DNA of 64,000 nucleotides from Candidatus Pseudobacter hemicellulosilyticus. GTDB taxonomy: Bacteria; Bacteroidota; Bacteroidia; Chitinophagales; Chitinophagaceae. The stretch spans positions 1,054,001 through 1,118,000 of the forward strand of contig CP119311.1 in the NCBI GenBank assembly GCA_029202545.1. The letters are read 5' to 3'. A model generated the notes under the pieces. The model was not told the DNA's origin and did no database searches. It worked only from the letters and a program-made list of their open reading frames with translations. Positions 33,276 through 41,539 of this stretch are shown here, one piece after another. A program made the translations under genes and the position numbers. Position 1 is the stretch's first letter, and each line of letters opens with the position of its first letter.

Positions 33276-34304
33276 ATGAGTGAAGTAATTACCCCAACGC
33301 TCACCGCGAAGGATTTTTCCACCGACCAGGAAGTACGCTGGTGCCCCGGTTGTGGAGATTATTCCATCCTCGCGCAGGTGCAGAAGATCATGCCGGGATT
33401 GGGCGTTCCGAGAGAGAATATTGCCATCATTTCCGGGATCGGCTGCAGCAGCCGTTTCCCTTATTATATGAATACCTATGGGATGCACTCGATCCACGGC
33501 CGGGCCACGGCCATTGCCAGCGGCCTTAAAGCCGCCCGCCCGGAGCTGAGCGTCTGGATCGTTACCGGTGATGGCGACGGCCTGAGTATTGGCGGCAACC
33601 ATACCATCCACCTGCTGCGCCGTAATTTTGATGTGAACATCATGTTGTTCAATAACCAGATCTACGGCCTGACCAAAGGACAGTATTCCCCCACCTCAGA
33701 AGCGCAGAAAGTGACAAAATCAACTCCTTTCGGCAGCCTGGACCATCCTTTCAATCCCCTGGCCCTGGCCATGGGTGCAGACGCTACTTTTATTGCACGC
33801 AGTATGGACCGTGACCCCAAGCACCTGCAGGAGGCCCTGGTCCGCAGCCATAAGCATAAAGGCGCTTCCTTCCTGGAGATCTACCAGAACTGTAATATCT
33901 TCAATGACGGGGCTTTTGAGCCTTTCACGGAGAAAGCTACCAAACCTGACAATACCCTTTTCCTGGAACAGGGCAAACCCCTGGTCTTTGGCGCCCAGCG
34001 CAACAAAGGCATCCGGCTGGATGGATTCCGTCCTGCAGTAGTGGAATTAGGGGAACAGTTCTCTGCAGACGACTGCTGGATCCATGATGAAGCTGATTTC
34101 TACAAAGCCCAGATCCTGGTGCGTATGTTTGACGATCCCCGCGTGGAAGGTCATCTGCCCAGGCCTTTCGGCGTGTTCTATGAAACAGACCGCCCCTGTT
34201 ATGAAGAAATGATGGACCTGCAGATTGAAGAAGTGATCCGGACCAAAGGTCCCGGCGATCTCGACAAGCTGCTTCGTGGCAGGGAAACATGGTCCATTGC
34301 CTGA
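33276..34304 (+). CDS. korB: 2-oxoacid:ferredoxin oxidoreductase beta subunit
   Basis: This 342-residue cytoplasmic protein is the thiamine-diphosphate-binding beta subunit of a 2-oxoacid:acceptor oxidoreductase, probably 2-oxoglutarate synthase. Seen are VRWCPGCGDYSILAQVQ near the start, GIGCSSRFPYY, HGRATAIASGLKAA, the TPP motif TGDGDGLSIGGNH, and MLFNNQIYGLTKGQYSPTS. The alpha subunit (KorA), usually adjacent, is not in this window. The enzyme cannot work without it, so korA must lie elsewhere. The start at 33276 is supported by the promoter just upstream. A strong terminator follows. Confidence 0.93.
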   Translation: MSEVITPTLTAKDFSTDQEVRWCPGCGDYSILAQVQKIMPGLGVPRENIAIISGIGCSSRFPYYMNTYGMHSIHGRATAIASGLKAARPELSVWIVTGDGDGLSIGGNHTIHLLRRNFDVNIMLFNNQIYGLTKGQYSPTSEAQKVTKSTPFGSLDHPFNPLALAMGADATFIARSMDRDPKHLQEALVRSHKHKGASFLEIYQNCNIFNDGAFEPFTEKATKPDNTLFLEQGKPLVFGAQRNKGIRLDGFRPAVVELGEQFSADDCWIHDEADFYKAQILVRMFDDPRVEGHLPRPFGVFYETDRPCYEEMMDLQIEEVIRTKGPGDLDKLLRGRETWSIA

Positions 34305-34331
34305 TCGGAATCAAATCATTTTTTATAAAAC

Positions 34332-34358
34332 AAAGTCCCGTTACTGACGGGACTTTTT
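34332..34358 (+). terminator. terminator after korB
   Basis: AAAGTCCCGT (34332-34341) and ACGGGACTTT (34347-34356) form a 10-bp stem with a five-base loop and a T run. Confidence 0.9.
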
Positions 34359-34411
34359 ATTTCATCTGGTAACCGGACATCTTCGGACTACTTTCTGTTG
34401 GTTATTTATAA

Positions 34412-34443
34412 TGCAAAAAAAAGCCAGCGATGGAAATCGCCGG
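34412..34443 (-). terminator. minus-strand hairpin terminator without an obvious gene
   Basis: On the minus strand GCCGGCGAT and ATCGCTGGC pair (one G-U) with a short loop and are followed by eight T. It faces transcription arriving from the right, but the nearest minus-strand gene ends at 34998, over 550 bases away. Confidence 0.65.
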
Positions 34444-34997
34444 CATGTGCTTACCTCTGAAACCACAAAAAGAAAGAAGTTTAGCAATATGTTGTGTTTA
34501 CTATTGTCAAGTCTATATAAGTTCCCATTAAGTGTATTGGATTCTTCCTGCGGGGAAGAGAGCATGCAGCCTTGCTGCATGGCATAGGATGTTCGAAGCT
34601 GTCATAGGAAGCTCCGGCTTTGGACTGTCAACACCATTCAGCATTAACAGCGGGAGGCTTGGCCAGATAGCAAATTGCCATCAATGACCTTGGCCATCGG
34701 GGGTAGTTTCAACAGTTGAGGTAAGTGATTTTATTTACAAGGGTTGGATACTATGATCACGAGTTCATTGGAATCCTGCTTGAAATAAGGGAAATTGGAT
34801 GCGGTTGGAGATGAGGAGATTGGATAGTATAGGGGGTGCTTTGTCGGTGAGGGTTATGGTTCAGCGCATAAGCAGGGTAAAAGTAATCACTGTTTTCTTA
34901 AAAATCAATATTTTTTGTAAGATTTTTTAAGAAGCAAGAGATCAGGTACTATAATTTGATCAATTATCTGACACTGAACGCTGTTTAACCTTCAACA
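34444..34997. other. hairpin-rich intergenic region
   Basis: No protein-coding frame here is convincing. Visible structure includes TCTTCC/GGAAGA (34543-34548 with 34554-34559), an 8-bp hairpin CATGCAGC/GCTGCATG (34563-34570 with 34574-34581), and a spaced direct repeat CATAGGA (near 34584 and 34603). The right half is AT-rich. Together with the minus-strand terminator at 34412 this could be a structured RNA or a decayed gene. Confidence 0.35.
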
Positions 34998-35888
34998 CTA
35001 CCTACTTTCCATGAGCAGCATTTCTTTACCGGCTGCTTTAAATACTTTTTCGCGTTTATAATCATACCACCACCTGGGGGCGGTCCTTTTCATCAGTGTG
35101 TCTATTCCCCGCATGCCAAACAGGTTCCAGGCGCCTTTCAGCTTACCGCCTACAGAGTTTTGCAGGGCCCGCAGGCTCATGGCAAAGCCGCTGTCCAGGT
35201 ACTCCATATGGTGCCAGTAGCCGGCAGGCATGAACAGGGTATCCCCATGGTTCAGCACCACTTCATATCCCTGCGCCAGCTTTACCGCCGGGTACTGCTG
35301 GTAATCCAGTTTCCCGCTCTCCAGGTAATAGTTGGAGAAGTCGGCCATGCTCAGCACTTCAAATGGTTTACGGTAGAGCTTGTGTTGTTCCTCATAGGGG
35401 AATAACAGGACCTTCTTCCTGCCGGAAAACTGGGTGTGGAGAATATGTGACAGGTCAATATCAAAATGCATATGGGTAATGCTGCTGGCCCCACCTGTGA
35501 ACAGCATCGGGAATTTTTTAACAAAGCCTTTCATGATATGCTCGGGCCAGGTAAAATCCTCCGCCAGTTCCGGGGCATGGTCAAAAATATTAAAGAGGAA
35601 GATCCGCCATCCGGCAGGTCCCTGGCTGATCATATCAATATATTCACCAAAGGTCTTGTAATCATCAGCCGTATTGATAGGCGTATAGGCGTCACTCTTT
35701 ACGTTATTGTAGAGCGCAACCCGCTTGTCGCCCACTACCTGCTTAAAATATTCCCAGTTCCATTTTTCAAAAGCCGGCCATTCTTTAGCCAGGTTGGTGA
35801 TCACCACCGGCTTCATAGGCGAGTAATAACGCTCCTGAAACGCAGAGCCGCTGATGGAATCTACCCGGTCAACAGGTTGTAAACGCAT
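34998..35888 (-). CDS. JmjC/cupin-like domain protein (putative Fe(II)/2OG hydroxylase)
   Basis: This 296-residue cytoplasmic protein belongs to the cupin-8/JmjC-like group. The iron ligands are expected in HMHFD (His and Asp of H-x-D, about residue 155) and the distal His in FMPAGYWHHMEYL (about residue 240). VVITNLAKEWPAFEKWNWEYF at residues 27-47 is the family N-terminal block. Enzymes of this type hydroxylate proteins or RNA-linked targets using 2-oxoglutarate, and the target here is unknown. The start at 35888 is backed by a -7 box at 35904-35911; the in-frame codon at 35924 would be upstream of that promoter. Confidence 0.85.
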   Translation of the reverse strand: MRLQPVDRVDSISGSAFQERYYSPMKPVVITNLAKEWPAFEKWNWEYFKQVVGDKRVALYNNVKSDAYTPINTADDYKTFGEYIDMISQGPAGWRIFLFNIFDHAPELAEDFTWPEHIMKGFVKKFPMLFTGGASSITHMHFDIDLSHILHTQFSGRKKVLLFPYEEQHKLYRKPFEVLSMADFSNYYLESGKLDYQQYPAVKLAQGYEVVLNHGDTLFMPAGYWHHMEYLDSGFAMSLRALQNSVGGKLKGAWNLFGMRGIDTLMKRTAPRWWYDYKREKVFKAAGKEMLLMESR

Positions 35889-35903
35889 GAGGAGAATTTT
35901 GCG

Positions 35904-35911
35904 CAAATTTA
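35904..35911 (-). promoter_or_regulatory. -7 promoter box of JmjC-like gene
   Basis: The minus strand reads TAAATTTG 16 bases upstream of the ATG at 35888, so the leader is only about 9 bases. It decides the start in favour of 35888. Confidence 0.5.
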
Positions 35912-36012
35912 ATGTTAATTTCATCTTCTTCGTTCAGGCCCTGCCGGAATATAGTTATGGCTTGGTTATTACAGTAGTTCTTGGCAATTTTACACGCAAA
36001 TTGGTTAACCGT

Positions 36013-36624
36013 ATGTTGCTGCCCATCCATCCAGAAAATCCACAGCCCCGGAATATCCGGTCGGCCGTTGCCTCCCTGTCAAAGGGCGGGGTCATTATCT
36101 ACCCTACCGATACTATCTATGGCCTGGGCTGTGATATCTTCCAGCACAAAGCCGTGGAGCGGATCTGCAGGATCAAGAATATTGATCCCCAGAAGGCGAA
36201 CCTCTCGTTCATCTGTTCCGACCTCAGCGATCTGAGCCAGTACACCAAAAGCATTTCCACCCCGCTCTACCGCCTGCTGAAAAGTTACCTGCCCGGCCCC
36301 TATACCTTTATCCTGCCGGCCAGCAAGGAAGTGCCCAGGATCCTCAAGAGCCGCAAGGATACCATCGGCCTGCGGATCCCCGACAACCTGATTGCACGCG
36401 CTATTATCCAGGAACTGGGTCACCCCATCCTCAGCGCTTCCCTTCCCGGTGAAATGGTAGAGGAATATACCGACCCTGAGCTCATGCACCAGAAATTCGG
36501 CAAGCTGGTTGACCTGGTCATTGACGGGGGTATCGGCGGCATGACACCCTCCACCATTGTGGACTGCACCGGCGATGAGCCGGTAGTCACCAGGCAGGGC
36601 GCCGGAGAATTCATTCAGCAGTAA
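36013..36624 (+). CDS. L-threonylcarbamoyladenylate synthase (Sua5/YrdC family)
   Basis: This 203-residue protein has the YrdC fold. Seen are the N-terminal KGGVIIYPTDTIYGLGCDIF (about 26-45), KAVERICRIKNIDPQKANLSFICSDLSDLS, LPGPYTFILPAS and TIGLRIPDNLIARAI. It would make threonylcarbamoyl-AMP from Thr, bicarbonate and ATP for the t6A37 modification of ANN-decoding tRNAs, the TsaC step. The shorter YciO-type is an alternative that sequence alone cannot exclude. It starts at the ATG at 36013, since the frame upstream would overlap the divergent gene. It is followed 14 bases later by a GNAT gene. Confidence 0.85.
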   Translation: MLLPIHPENPQPRNIRSAVASLSKGGVIIYPTDTIYGLGCDIFQHKAVERICRIKNIDPQKANLSFICSDLSDLSQYTKSISTPLYRLLKSYLPGPYTFILPASKEVPRILKSRKDTIGLRIPDNLIARAIIQELGHPILSASLPGEMVEEYTDPELMHQKFGKLVDLVIDGGIGGMTPSTIVDCTGDEPVVTRQGAGEFIQQ

Positions 36625-36638
36625 ACCCCATCAATAAT

Positions 36639-37250
36639 ATGACCGAGACCATTTCAGCATACGAACAGTTCTTCCCTGCCTCCTGCACTTTCGAAACGCC
36701 CCGCGTGATCCTGCGTTTACTGGAGCCGGAAGACTATGACCAGTTCCTTCCCCTGGCAGCAGCCAAAGACACCTGGACCTATTTTGTCAAAGACCTCAGC
36801 GATCCGCATGCCCTGCAAAACTGGGTGTACCAGGCACTGCAGGAAAGAGCGCAGCACAAACGCATGCCCTTTACCATCATTGACCGGGATACCCGCCAGG
36901 TATGCGGCAGCACCAGCTTCGGCAATATTTCTTTTTATGATCAACGGATAGAGATCGGCTGGAGCTGGCTGGGCCCGGACTACCGGGGCATGGGTGTTAA
37001 CCGGCATGCCAAATTCGCCCTGCTCAGCTATGCCTTTGAAGTGATGAAAATGGAGCGGGTGGAAGTCAAGACAGATAGCCTGAATGAGCGGGCCAAAGCA
37101 GCCCTGCTGAAAGTAGGGCTGATACCCGAAGGCGTATTGCGCAGCCATATGCTGATGCAGCACGGCCGCCGAAGGGACTCCGCTTATTTCAGCCTGCTGC
37201 GCTCCGAATGGAAGGAAAGGAAAGAATCCTTTTTCCCGGACCTCTTGTAA
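36639..37250 (+). CDS. GNAT N-acetyltransferase (RimJ/RimL-like)
   Basis: This 203-residue cytoplasmic protein has a full GNAT domain. It carries the RimJ/RimL-type N-terminus FETPRVILRLLEPEDYDQFL, WSWLGPDYRGMGVNRHAKFALLSYAFE with the acetyl-CoA loop, and RVEVKTDSLNERAKAALLKVGL with the characteristic late Asn. Relatives acetylate protein N-termini or antibiotics. It probably forms an operon with the upstream YrdC-family gene and is followed by a terminator at 37309-37335. Confidence 0.88.
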   Translation: MTETISAYEQFFPASCTFETPRVILRLLEPEDYDQFLPLAAAKDTWTYFVKDLSDPHALQNWVYQALQERAQHKRMPFTIIDRDTRQVCGSTSFGNISFYDQRIEIGWSWLGPDYRGMGVNRHAKFALLSYAFEVMKMERVEVKTDSLNERAKAALLKVGLIPEGVLRSHMLMQHGRRRDSAYFSLLRSEWKERKESFFPDLL

Positions 37251-37279
37251 CATCCTGCCGGCATCAGGAAGCGCAGCCC

Positions 37280-37295
37280 CTGGTTCGTCCCAAAA
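37280..37295 (-). repeat. motif variant, copy 3 (intergenic)
   Basis: The minus strand reads TTTTGGGACGAACCAG, a one-base variant of the motif just after the GNAT gene. AGGAAGC stands a few bases away here and at copy 1, hinting at a longer related unit. Confidence 0.5.
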
Positions 37296-37308
37296 TGTCT
37301 TTCATAAA

Positions 37309-37335
37309 AAAGCCCCCGCAGACTGCGGGGGCTTT
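37309..37335. terminator. terminator between GNAT gene and minus-strand neighbour
   Basis: AAAGCCCCCGCA (37309-37320) and TGCGGGGGCTTT (37324-37335) form a perfect 12-bp stem with flanking A and T runs. It lies between convergent genes and can act both ways. Confidence 0.9.
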
Positions 37336-37365
37336 ACCATTTATACTAACCTTATAGGGTGCGTA

Positions 37366-37680
37366 TTAAGAACGGGGCCGGCCGTTGTTCTTATAATGAT
37401 AGATCCTGTGGCTGGCCATGCGCTGGTCCTTTTTCAGTTCCTTGCGCTCACGGCGGCTGAGGCGGCCATCATTGCATTTGTATTGCCTGGCCTTCTGGTG
37501 GATCTTATGCTGGTCGCGGTTCAGGCGATGCGCTTCTGCTTTGGTCAGGTCTCCCTTCTTAACACCTTCGTGTATCCTTGCACGCTGATGAGCGGATTTA
37601 TCACGAACAGACTGAGCATTCACGCTGCTGATACCTACTCCGATAAGAAGTGCTACGGTAAGAATAAAACTCGCTTTCAT
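37366..37680 (-). CDS. small exported basic protein
   Basis: This 104-residue protein starts with MKASFILTVALLIGVGISSVNAQ, a clear signal peptide. The mature 80 residues are very rich in Lys, Arg, His and Gln (DKSAHQRARIHEGVKKGDLT, RLSRRERKELKKDQRM). A DLTKAEAHRL motif and DGRLSRRERKEL are spaced as in EF-hand-like or helical repeats. It is an exported, strongly cationic, helical protein of unknown function, and similar small proteins are common in Chitinophagaceae. A nucleic-acid or polyanion contact is possible but not shown. Confidence 0.75.
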   Translation of the reverse strand: MKASFILTVALLIGVGISSVNAQSVRDKSAHQRARIHEGVKKGDLTKAEAHRLNRDQHKIHQKARQYKCNDGRLSRRERKELKKDQRMASHRIYHYKNNGRPRS

Positions 37681-37788
37681 GGTTTTTAATTTTTGCGTTA
37701 GTAATAAGAGCCGTTATTAATCAGACGCAATACAGGAAGCGGAGTTTAATGGGACCGGTCCCGGAAAATGTTATAAAAATGATAATCC

Positions 37789-38748
37789 CTACGGCACTAT
37801 CTTCCACTGGCCATTGTAGCTGACTTCAATCCTGGACAGGTACCAGGATCTTCCCTTGTCCTTATTGCCCTGGAAGAAGAGATAATGTTTGCCATCCTTA
37901 GCTTTAAAAATATCCGGATGCCCGGATTCACTTTCATTCCATTCACCAGGCGCGCCACTGGGCAGGAAGGGCGCCGTGGTCACTCTATCCCACCGGATCC
38001 CATCTTTACTCCTGGCCAGCCCAATCTGCTGCGGCTCATTATTGTAACCACCGGCATAGAACATGTAGAGGTATTTTCCTTTCTGAATGCAGGTAGCGGC
38101 TTCTATACATTGTTTTTCCCAGGGCAGTTCGGGCTTCAGGATGGAACTATCCACCAACTGCGTCCATTCATCCCTGTTAAAGCTGGTCCTGGTGGAAGCG
38201 GTAGCAGCAACACCCTGCATCTGTACTTTGAATGCAGTATCCCTGGTAGCGAAGTATAAGAAATATCGGTTCTTAAATTCCACGACTTCTGCATCAATGG
38301 CCCGGCCACAGGTCCAGTTGCCGGTGGGATGGAAGATGGGATTGGTGGGGTTGCGGGTGAAGTTGATGCCGTCTTCAGACCAGGCATGGCAGATAGCATC
38401 CTTGCGACCATTACCATAGGTCTGGTAGAACAGCTGCACTTTCCCATCCTTGAGGATAGCGCCGGGAGCGCAGAGGCCATTCTTTTCGTAATCGGCGGCG
38501 GGCTGGATAACGCCCACTTTTTTCCAGTTGGTAAGATCCTGGCTGGCGGCAATGCCGATGCTCCATTGCTGGTTGTCGCGACCGGGAACAGAATAATACA
38601 TCAGGTACTGCCCTTTGAAGTAAAGCAACTTGGGGTCTTTGGCGATGGGCCTGGCGATTACGCCGGAATCACTGAAATACATTTGAGGCAGGGATTGGGC
38701 AGCAGCAGAAAAGCTGACGAGGAGTAACAATGAAAATAAGGATCGCAT
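37789..38748 (-). CDS. glycoside hydrolase family 43/32-like five-bladed propeller
   Basis: This 319-residue protein has a signal peptide (MRSLFSLLLLVSFSAAAQ) and a five-bladed beta-propeller like GH43/GH32 enzymes. Repeated blade motifs are LLYFKGQYLMYYSVPG, IGIAASQDLTNWKKVG, CHAWSEDGINFTRNP, YFLYFATRDT, YLYMFYAGGYNN and YLFFQGNKDKGRSWYL. Candidate carboxylates include RPIAKDPKLLYF (nucleophile-type Asp) and CIEAATCI (acid-type Glu). A polysaccharide substrate is expected; no SusCD pair is adjacent. The predicted location is the periplasm or outer surface. Confidence 0.8.
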   Translation of the reverse strand: MRSLFSLLLLVSFSAAAQSLPQMYFSDSGVIARPIAKDPKLLYFKGQYLMYYSVPGRDNQQWSIGIAASQDLTNWKKVGVIQPAADYEKNGLCAPGAILKDGKVQLFYQTYGNGRKDAICHAWSEDGINFTRNPTNPIFHPTGNWTCGRAIDAEVVEFKNRYFLYFATRDTAFKVQMQGVAATASTRTSFNRDEWTQLVDSSILKPELPWEKQCIEAATCIQKGKYLYMFYAGGYNNEPQQIGLARSKDGIRWDRVTTAPFLPSGAPGEWNESESGHPDIFKAKDGKHYLFFQGNKDKGRSWYLSRIEVSYNGQWKIVP

Positions 38749-38786
38749 GTGAACAGCAATTTTATTTTCAAGATAGCCCTTTATGC

Positions 38787-39386
38787 TTACAATTCAAGTT
38801 CCAGCTGCGAAGGCAGACACTGGAAGGACTTACGGTGGAAGGGGCTGAGGCCGTGGGTGGCAATGGCCCGGCGATGGGCCACCGTTCCGTAGCCCTTGTT
38901 GCTGTCCCAACAGTAATGGGGAAAATTGTTGTGCAGCTCCTTCATGTAATCATCCCGGTAGGTCTTGGCCAGGATGCTGGCGGCTGCAATGGATGCATAG
39001 ATCCCGTCCCCTTTGATAATACATTCATGCCGGAGTTGTTTATACGGTATGAAGCGGTTACCGTCAATGAGCAGCAACTGGGGCGCCGTGACCAGTTTGT
39101 CCACTGCCAGGTGCATGGCTTTAAAGGAAGCCTTGAGGATATTGATGCTATCAATCTCTTCATGGTCCACCATGGCTACAGCGAAACTGAGGGCATTGGC
39201 TTCTATGAAGGGGCGGAGTTCGTAGCGGTGCTCTTCTGTCACTTGTTTGGAGTCATTGAGCAGGGGATGGTAGAAATCACGGGGAAGAATGACGGCGGCA
39301 GCCGCTACGGGACCGGCGAGGCAACCGCGACCGGCTTCATCGCATCCCGCTTCAATCAATTCGTCCTGGTGAAAGTTCTTCAGCAC
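38787..39386 (-). CDS. rnhB: ribonuclease HII
   Basis: This enzyme of 199 residues removes ribonucleotides from DNA-RNA hybrids. The diagnostic CDEAGRGCLAGPVAAAAVIL holds the first catalytic Asp and Glu. VDKLVTAPQLLLIDGNRFIP and IAAASILAKTYRDDYM supply the other acidic and conserved residues. A GTG at 39386 is preferred as start because the exact -7 box at 39405-39412 places transcription start near 39397. An in-frame TTG at 39407 lies within that box. Confidence 0.92.
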   Translation of the reverse strand: MLKNFHQDELIEAGCDEAGRGCLAGPVAAAAVILPRDFYHPLLNDSKQVTEEHRYELRPFIEANALSFAVAMVDHEEIDSINILKASFKAMHLAVDKLVTAPQLLLIDGNRFIPYKQLRHECIIKGDGIYASIAAASILAKTYRDDYMKELHNNFPHYCWDSNKGYGTVAHRRAIATHGLSPFHRKSFQCLPSQLELEL

Positions 39387-39404
39387 TACGCTACAAGTTT
39401 GACT

Positions 39405-39412
39405 CAAAAATA
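39405..39412 (-). promoter_or_regulatory. -7 promoter box of rnhB
   Basis: The minus strand reads TATTTTTG, an exact match 19 bases before the GTG at 39386; it decides the start. Confidence 0.5.
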
Positions 39413-39469
39413 AGGGACCTTTCCTTTCTTACAGGAGAATTTTACCCACAGGTCAGGGCTTTTAAAAAC

Positions 39470-39487
39470 TTTTGGACGAACCAATGG
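39470..39487 (+). repeat. motif, copy 4 (intergenic)
   Basis: TTTTGGACGAACCAATGG between divergent rnhB and the TSUP gene. Confidence 0.6.
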
Positions 39488-39572
39488 ACCCGCAGACAGG
39501 TAGCCAATTGCAGCAAGTTTTTAAGCGGTAAGCGGCTTCTCCCAAACTTTCCTTTCCTTTGCACCGTTTTCC

Positions 39573-40385
39573 ATGGAAGTAATTGGTTATATCATTGCCG
39601 TATTAATTGGCATCTCGCTCGGTCTTGTAGGCGGCGGGGGGTCCATTATTACCGTGCCCGTACTGGTATACCTGATGGATGTGGACCCGGTAATGGCCAC
39701 CACCTATTCCCTGTTTGTGGTGGGCAGCTGCAGCCTGGTGGGCTCAGTACGGGCTTACCGCAAGGGACAGATCGAATTCCCGGTGGTCTTTGTGTTTGGC
39801 GGCGCATCCATGTTATCTGTCTTTATTACCAGGCATTTCCTGCTGCCCGTTATACCGGAACATATTATCACGATCGGTTCCATGGTCATTACCCGTGGAC
39901 GCTTCCTGATGGTGCTGTTTGCCTGCCTTATGCTGGTGACTTCCGCTTCCATGATCCGCTCCGGCAAGAGACCTTCCATGCAGGTGGTGGGCAGTGAAGC
40001 GGAAGGACGCAATATGCTGCCGCTGCTGCTGCAGGGCATCGGCGTGGGCATGGTGACCGGTCTGCTGGGCGCAGGCGGCGGCTTCCTCATCATCCCGGCC
40101 CTGGTGCTTTTTGGTAAGGTAGCGATGAAAACCGCCGTTGGCTCTTCGCTGACCATCATGACCTTCAGCTCCCTCTTTGGCTTCTTCAGTACAGCCGCTT
40201 TGCACACCCTCAACTGGACCCTGCTGCTTTCTTTTTCCGCTATCGCCGTGGGCGGCATTTTTATCGGCTCCGCCCTGTCCGACAAGATCTCCGGCGCCTC
40301 CCTTAAAAAAGGGTTTGGCTGGTTTGTGTTTTTGATGGGACTGGCGGTGTTGCTGAGAGAAATACTACCTTTGCCCCCGCTATGA
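39573..40385 (+). CDS. TSUP family (TauE/SafE) membrane transporter
   Basis: This 270-residue inner-membrane protein has eight hydrophobic segments in two pseudo-repeats. The first carries GISLGLVGGGGSIITVPVLVYLM near the N-terminus, the second GVGMVTGLLGAGGGFLIIPALVLF near residue 165. These are the hallmark glycine-rich loops of the TauE/SafE (TSUP) family, exporters of sulfite, sulfoacetate or related anions. The substrate cannot be read from sequence. Its stop overlaps the ATG of ctaA by 4 bases, so the two are translationally coupled. Confidence 0.92.
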   Translation: MEVIGYIIAVLIGISLGLVGGGGSIITVPVLVYLMDVDPVMATTYSLFVVGSCSLVGSVRAYRKGQIEFPVVFVFGGASMLSVFITRHFLLPVIPEHIITIGSMVITRGRFLMVLFACLMLVTSASMIRSGKRPSMQVVGSEAEGRNMLPLLLQGIGVGMVTGLLGAGGGFLIIPALVLFGKVAMKTAVGSSLTIMTFSSLFGFFSTAALHTLNWTLLLSFSAIAVGGIFIGSALSDKISGASLKKGFGWFVFLMGLAVLLREILPLPPL

Positions 40386-41467
40386 ATACAATGTCGTTGC
40401 AGCAGCGTGGCGATCGCGCCGTAGCCAACTGGATCCTGATAGGTGTTGGCATGTTACTGATCCAGGTAGTACTCGGCGGTATCACCCGCCTGACCGGTTC
40501 CGGCCTTTCCATCACTGAATGGAATGTAATAACGGGCGCCCTGCCTCCGCTCAACGAACAGCAATGGCTGGAAGAATTCAACAAATACCAGCAAACGCCG
40601 CAGTTCCAGCTCCTCAATACAGAATTCAATCTCGCCGATTTCAAATTCATCTTTTTCTGGGAATGGTTCCACCGCTTCTGGGCCCGGCTCATTGGTGTGG
40701 TCTTCGTAGTAGGCTTTGTATACCTGCTTGTTAAAAGTTACCTGAAAAAGGAAATGATCAATCCGCTCCTGATCCTTTTCCTGTTCGGCGCCTTCCAGGG
40801 CGCCATCGGCTGGATCATGGTGGCCAGCGGCCTCACCGGCGATGCCGTGTATGTAAAGCCCACCCGGCTGGCCATGCACTTTATATTTGCCCTGCTCCTG
40901 ATCTGTTATGCCTTCTGGTTCGCCCTGCAGCTACGGGTGCCGGTCACAGAAAAAATAAAAAATTATCCTCTCCGCAAATGGACCGGCTGGATCAGTGCTA
41001 TTCTGCTGGTACAGCTGATCTTTGGCGCCCTCATGGCTGGTCATAAAGCCGCTATCACCGCACCAACCTGGCCTACCATTAATGGCAGCTGGGTGCCGGA
41101 AGTCATGCTGGGCCATAGTCCCACCCTGATCAATTTTATCGAGAACAGGATCACTATCCATTTTATACACCGGGGCCTGGCTTACCTCCTGCTGGCGCTG
41201 ACCATTGTGTATGCCGTCAAATGTTACAAGGCAACCGCCATCAGCAATACTTTCCGGAAAGCCAGGCTCTACCCTATCCTGCTGATCAGCCTCCAGGTCC
41301 TGCTGGGGATTTTTTCCCTGCTTGCCGCACCCGGTATTGTCCCCAACAAATGGGGCCTGTTTGAGTGGATAGCCCAGCTGCACCAGGTGGTTGGTATGCT
41401 GCTCCTGTTAAGTATGACAGCAATGCTGTACCTGCTGCCGGGCAAACCATTATTTCCCCGGGCATAA
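40382..41467 (+). CDS. ctaA: heme A synthase (COX15/CtaA)
   Basis: This 361-residue inner-membrane protein has about eight transmembrane helices. It oxidises the heme O methyl group to make heme A for the terminal oxidase. Seen are VVLGGITRLTGSGLSITEWNVITGALPPL at the N-terminus, the heme-ligand helix FFWEWFHRFWARLIG, GAIGWIMVASGL and the second-half IHRGLAYLL. The COX15-type N-terminal motif suits a Bacteroidota enzyme. Coupling to an anion exporter gene is unusual. No ctaB or cox genes are nearby. Confidence 0.93.
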   Translation: MNTMSLQQRGDRAVANWILIGVGMLLIQVVLGGITRLTGSGLSITEWNVITGALPPLNEQQWLEEFNKYQQTPQFQLLNTEFNLADFKFIFFWEWFHRFWARLIGVVFVVGFVYLLVKSYLKKEMINPLLILFLFGAFQGAIGWIMVASGLTGDAVYVKPTRLAMHFIFALLLICYAFWFALQLRVPVTEKIKNYPLRKWTGWISAILLVQLIFGALMAGHKAAITAPTWPTINGSWVPEVMLGHSPTLINFIENRITIHFIHRGLAYLLLALTIVYAVKCYKATAISNTFRKARLYPILLISLQVLLGIFSLLAAPGIVPNKWGLFEWIAQLHQVVGMLLLLSMTAMLYLLPGKPLFPRA

Positions 41468-41539
41468 TTCTTCCGCTGCTGTGGCGTTTTAGTGTAAATT
41501 GGCGTAAAAGACCGGTAACCTCCGGCCTCGCTTTTACCG

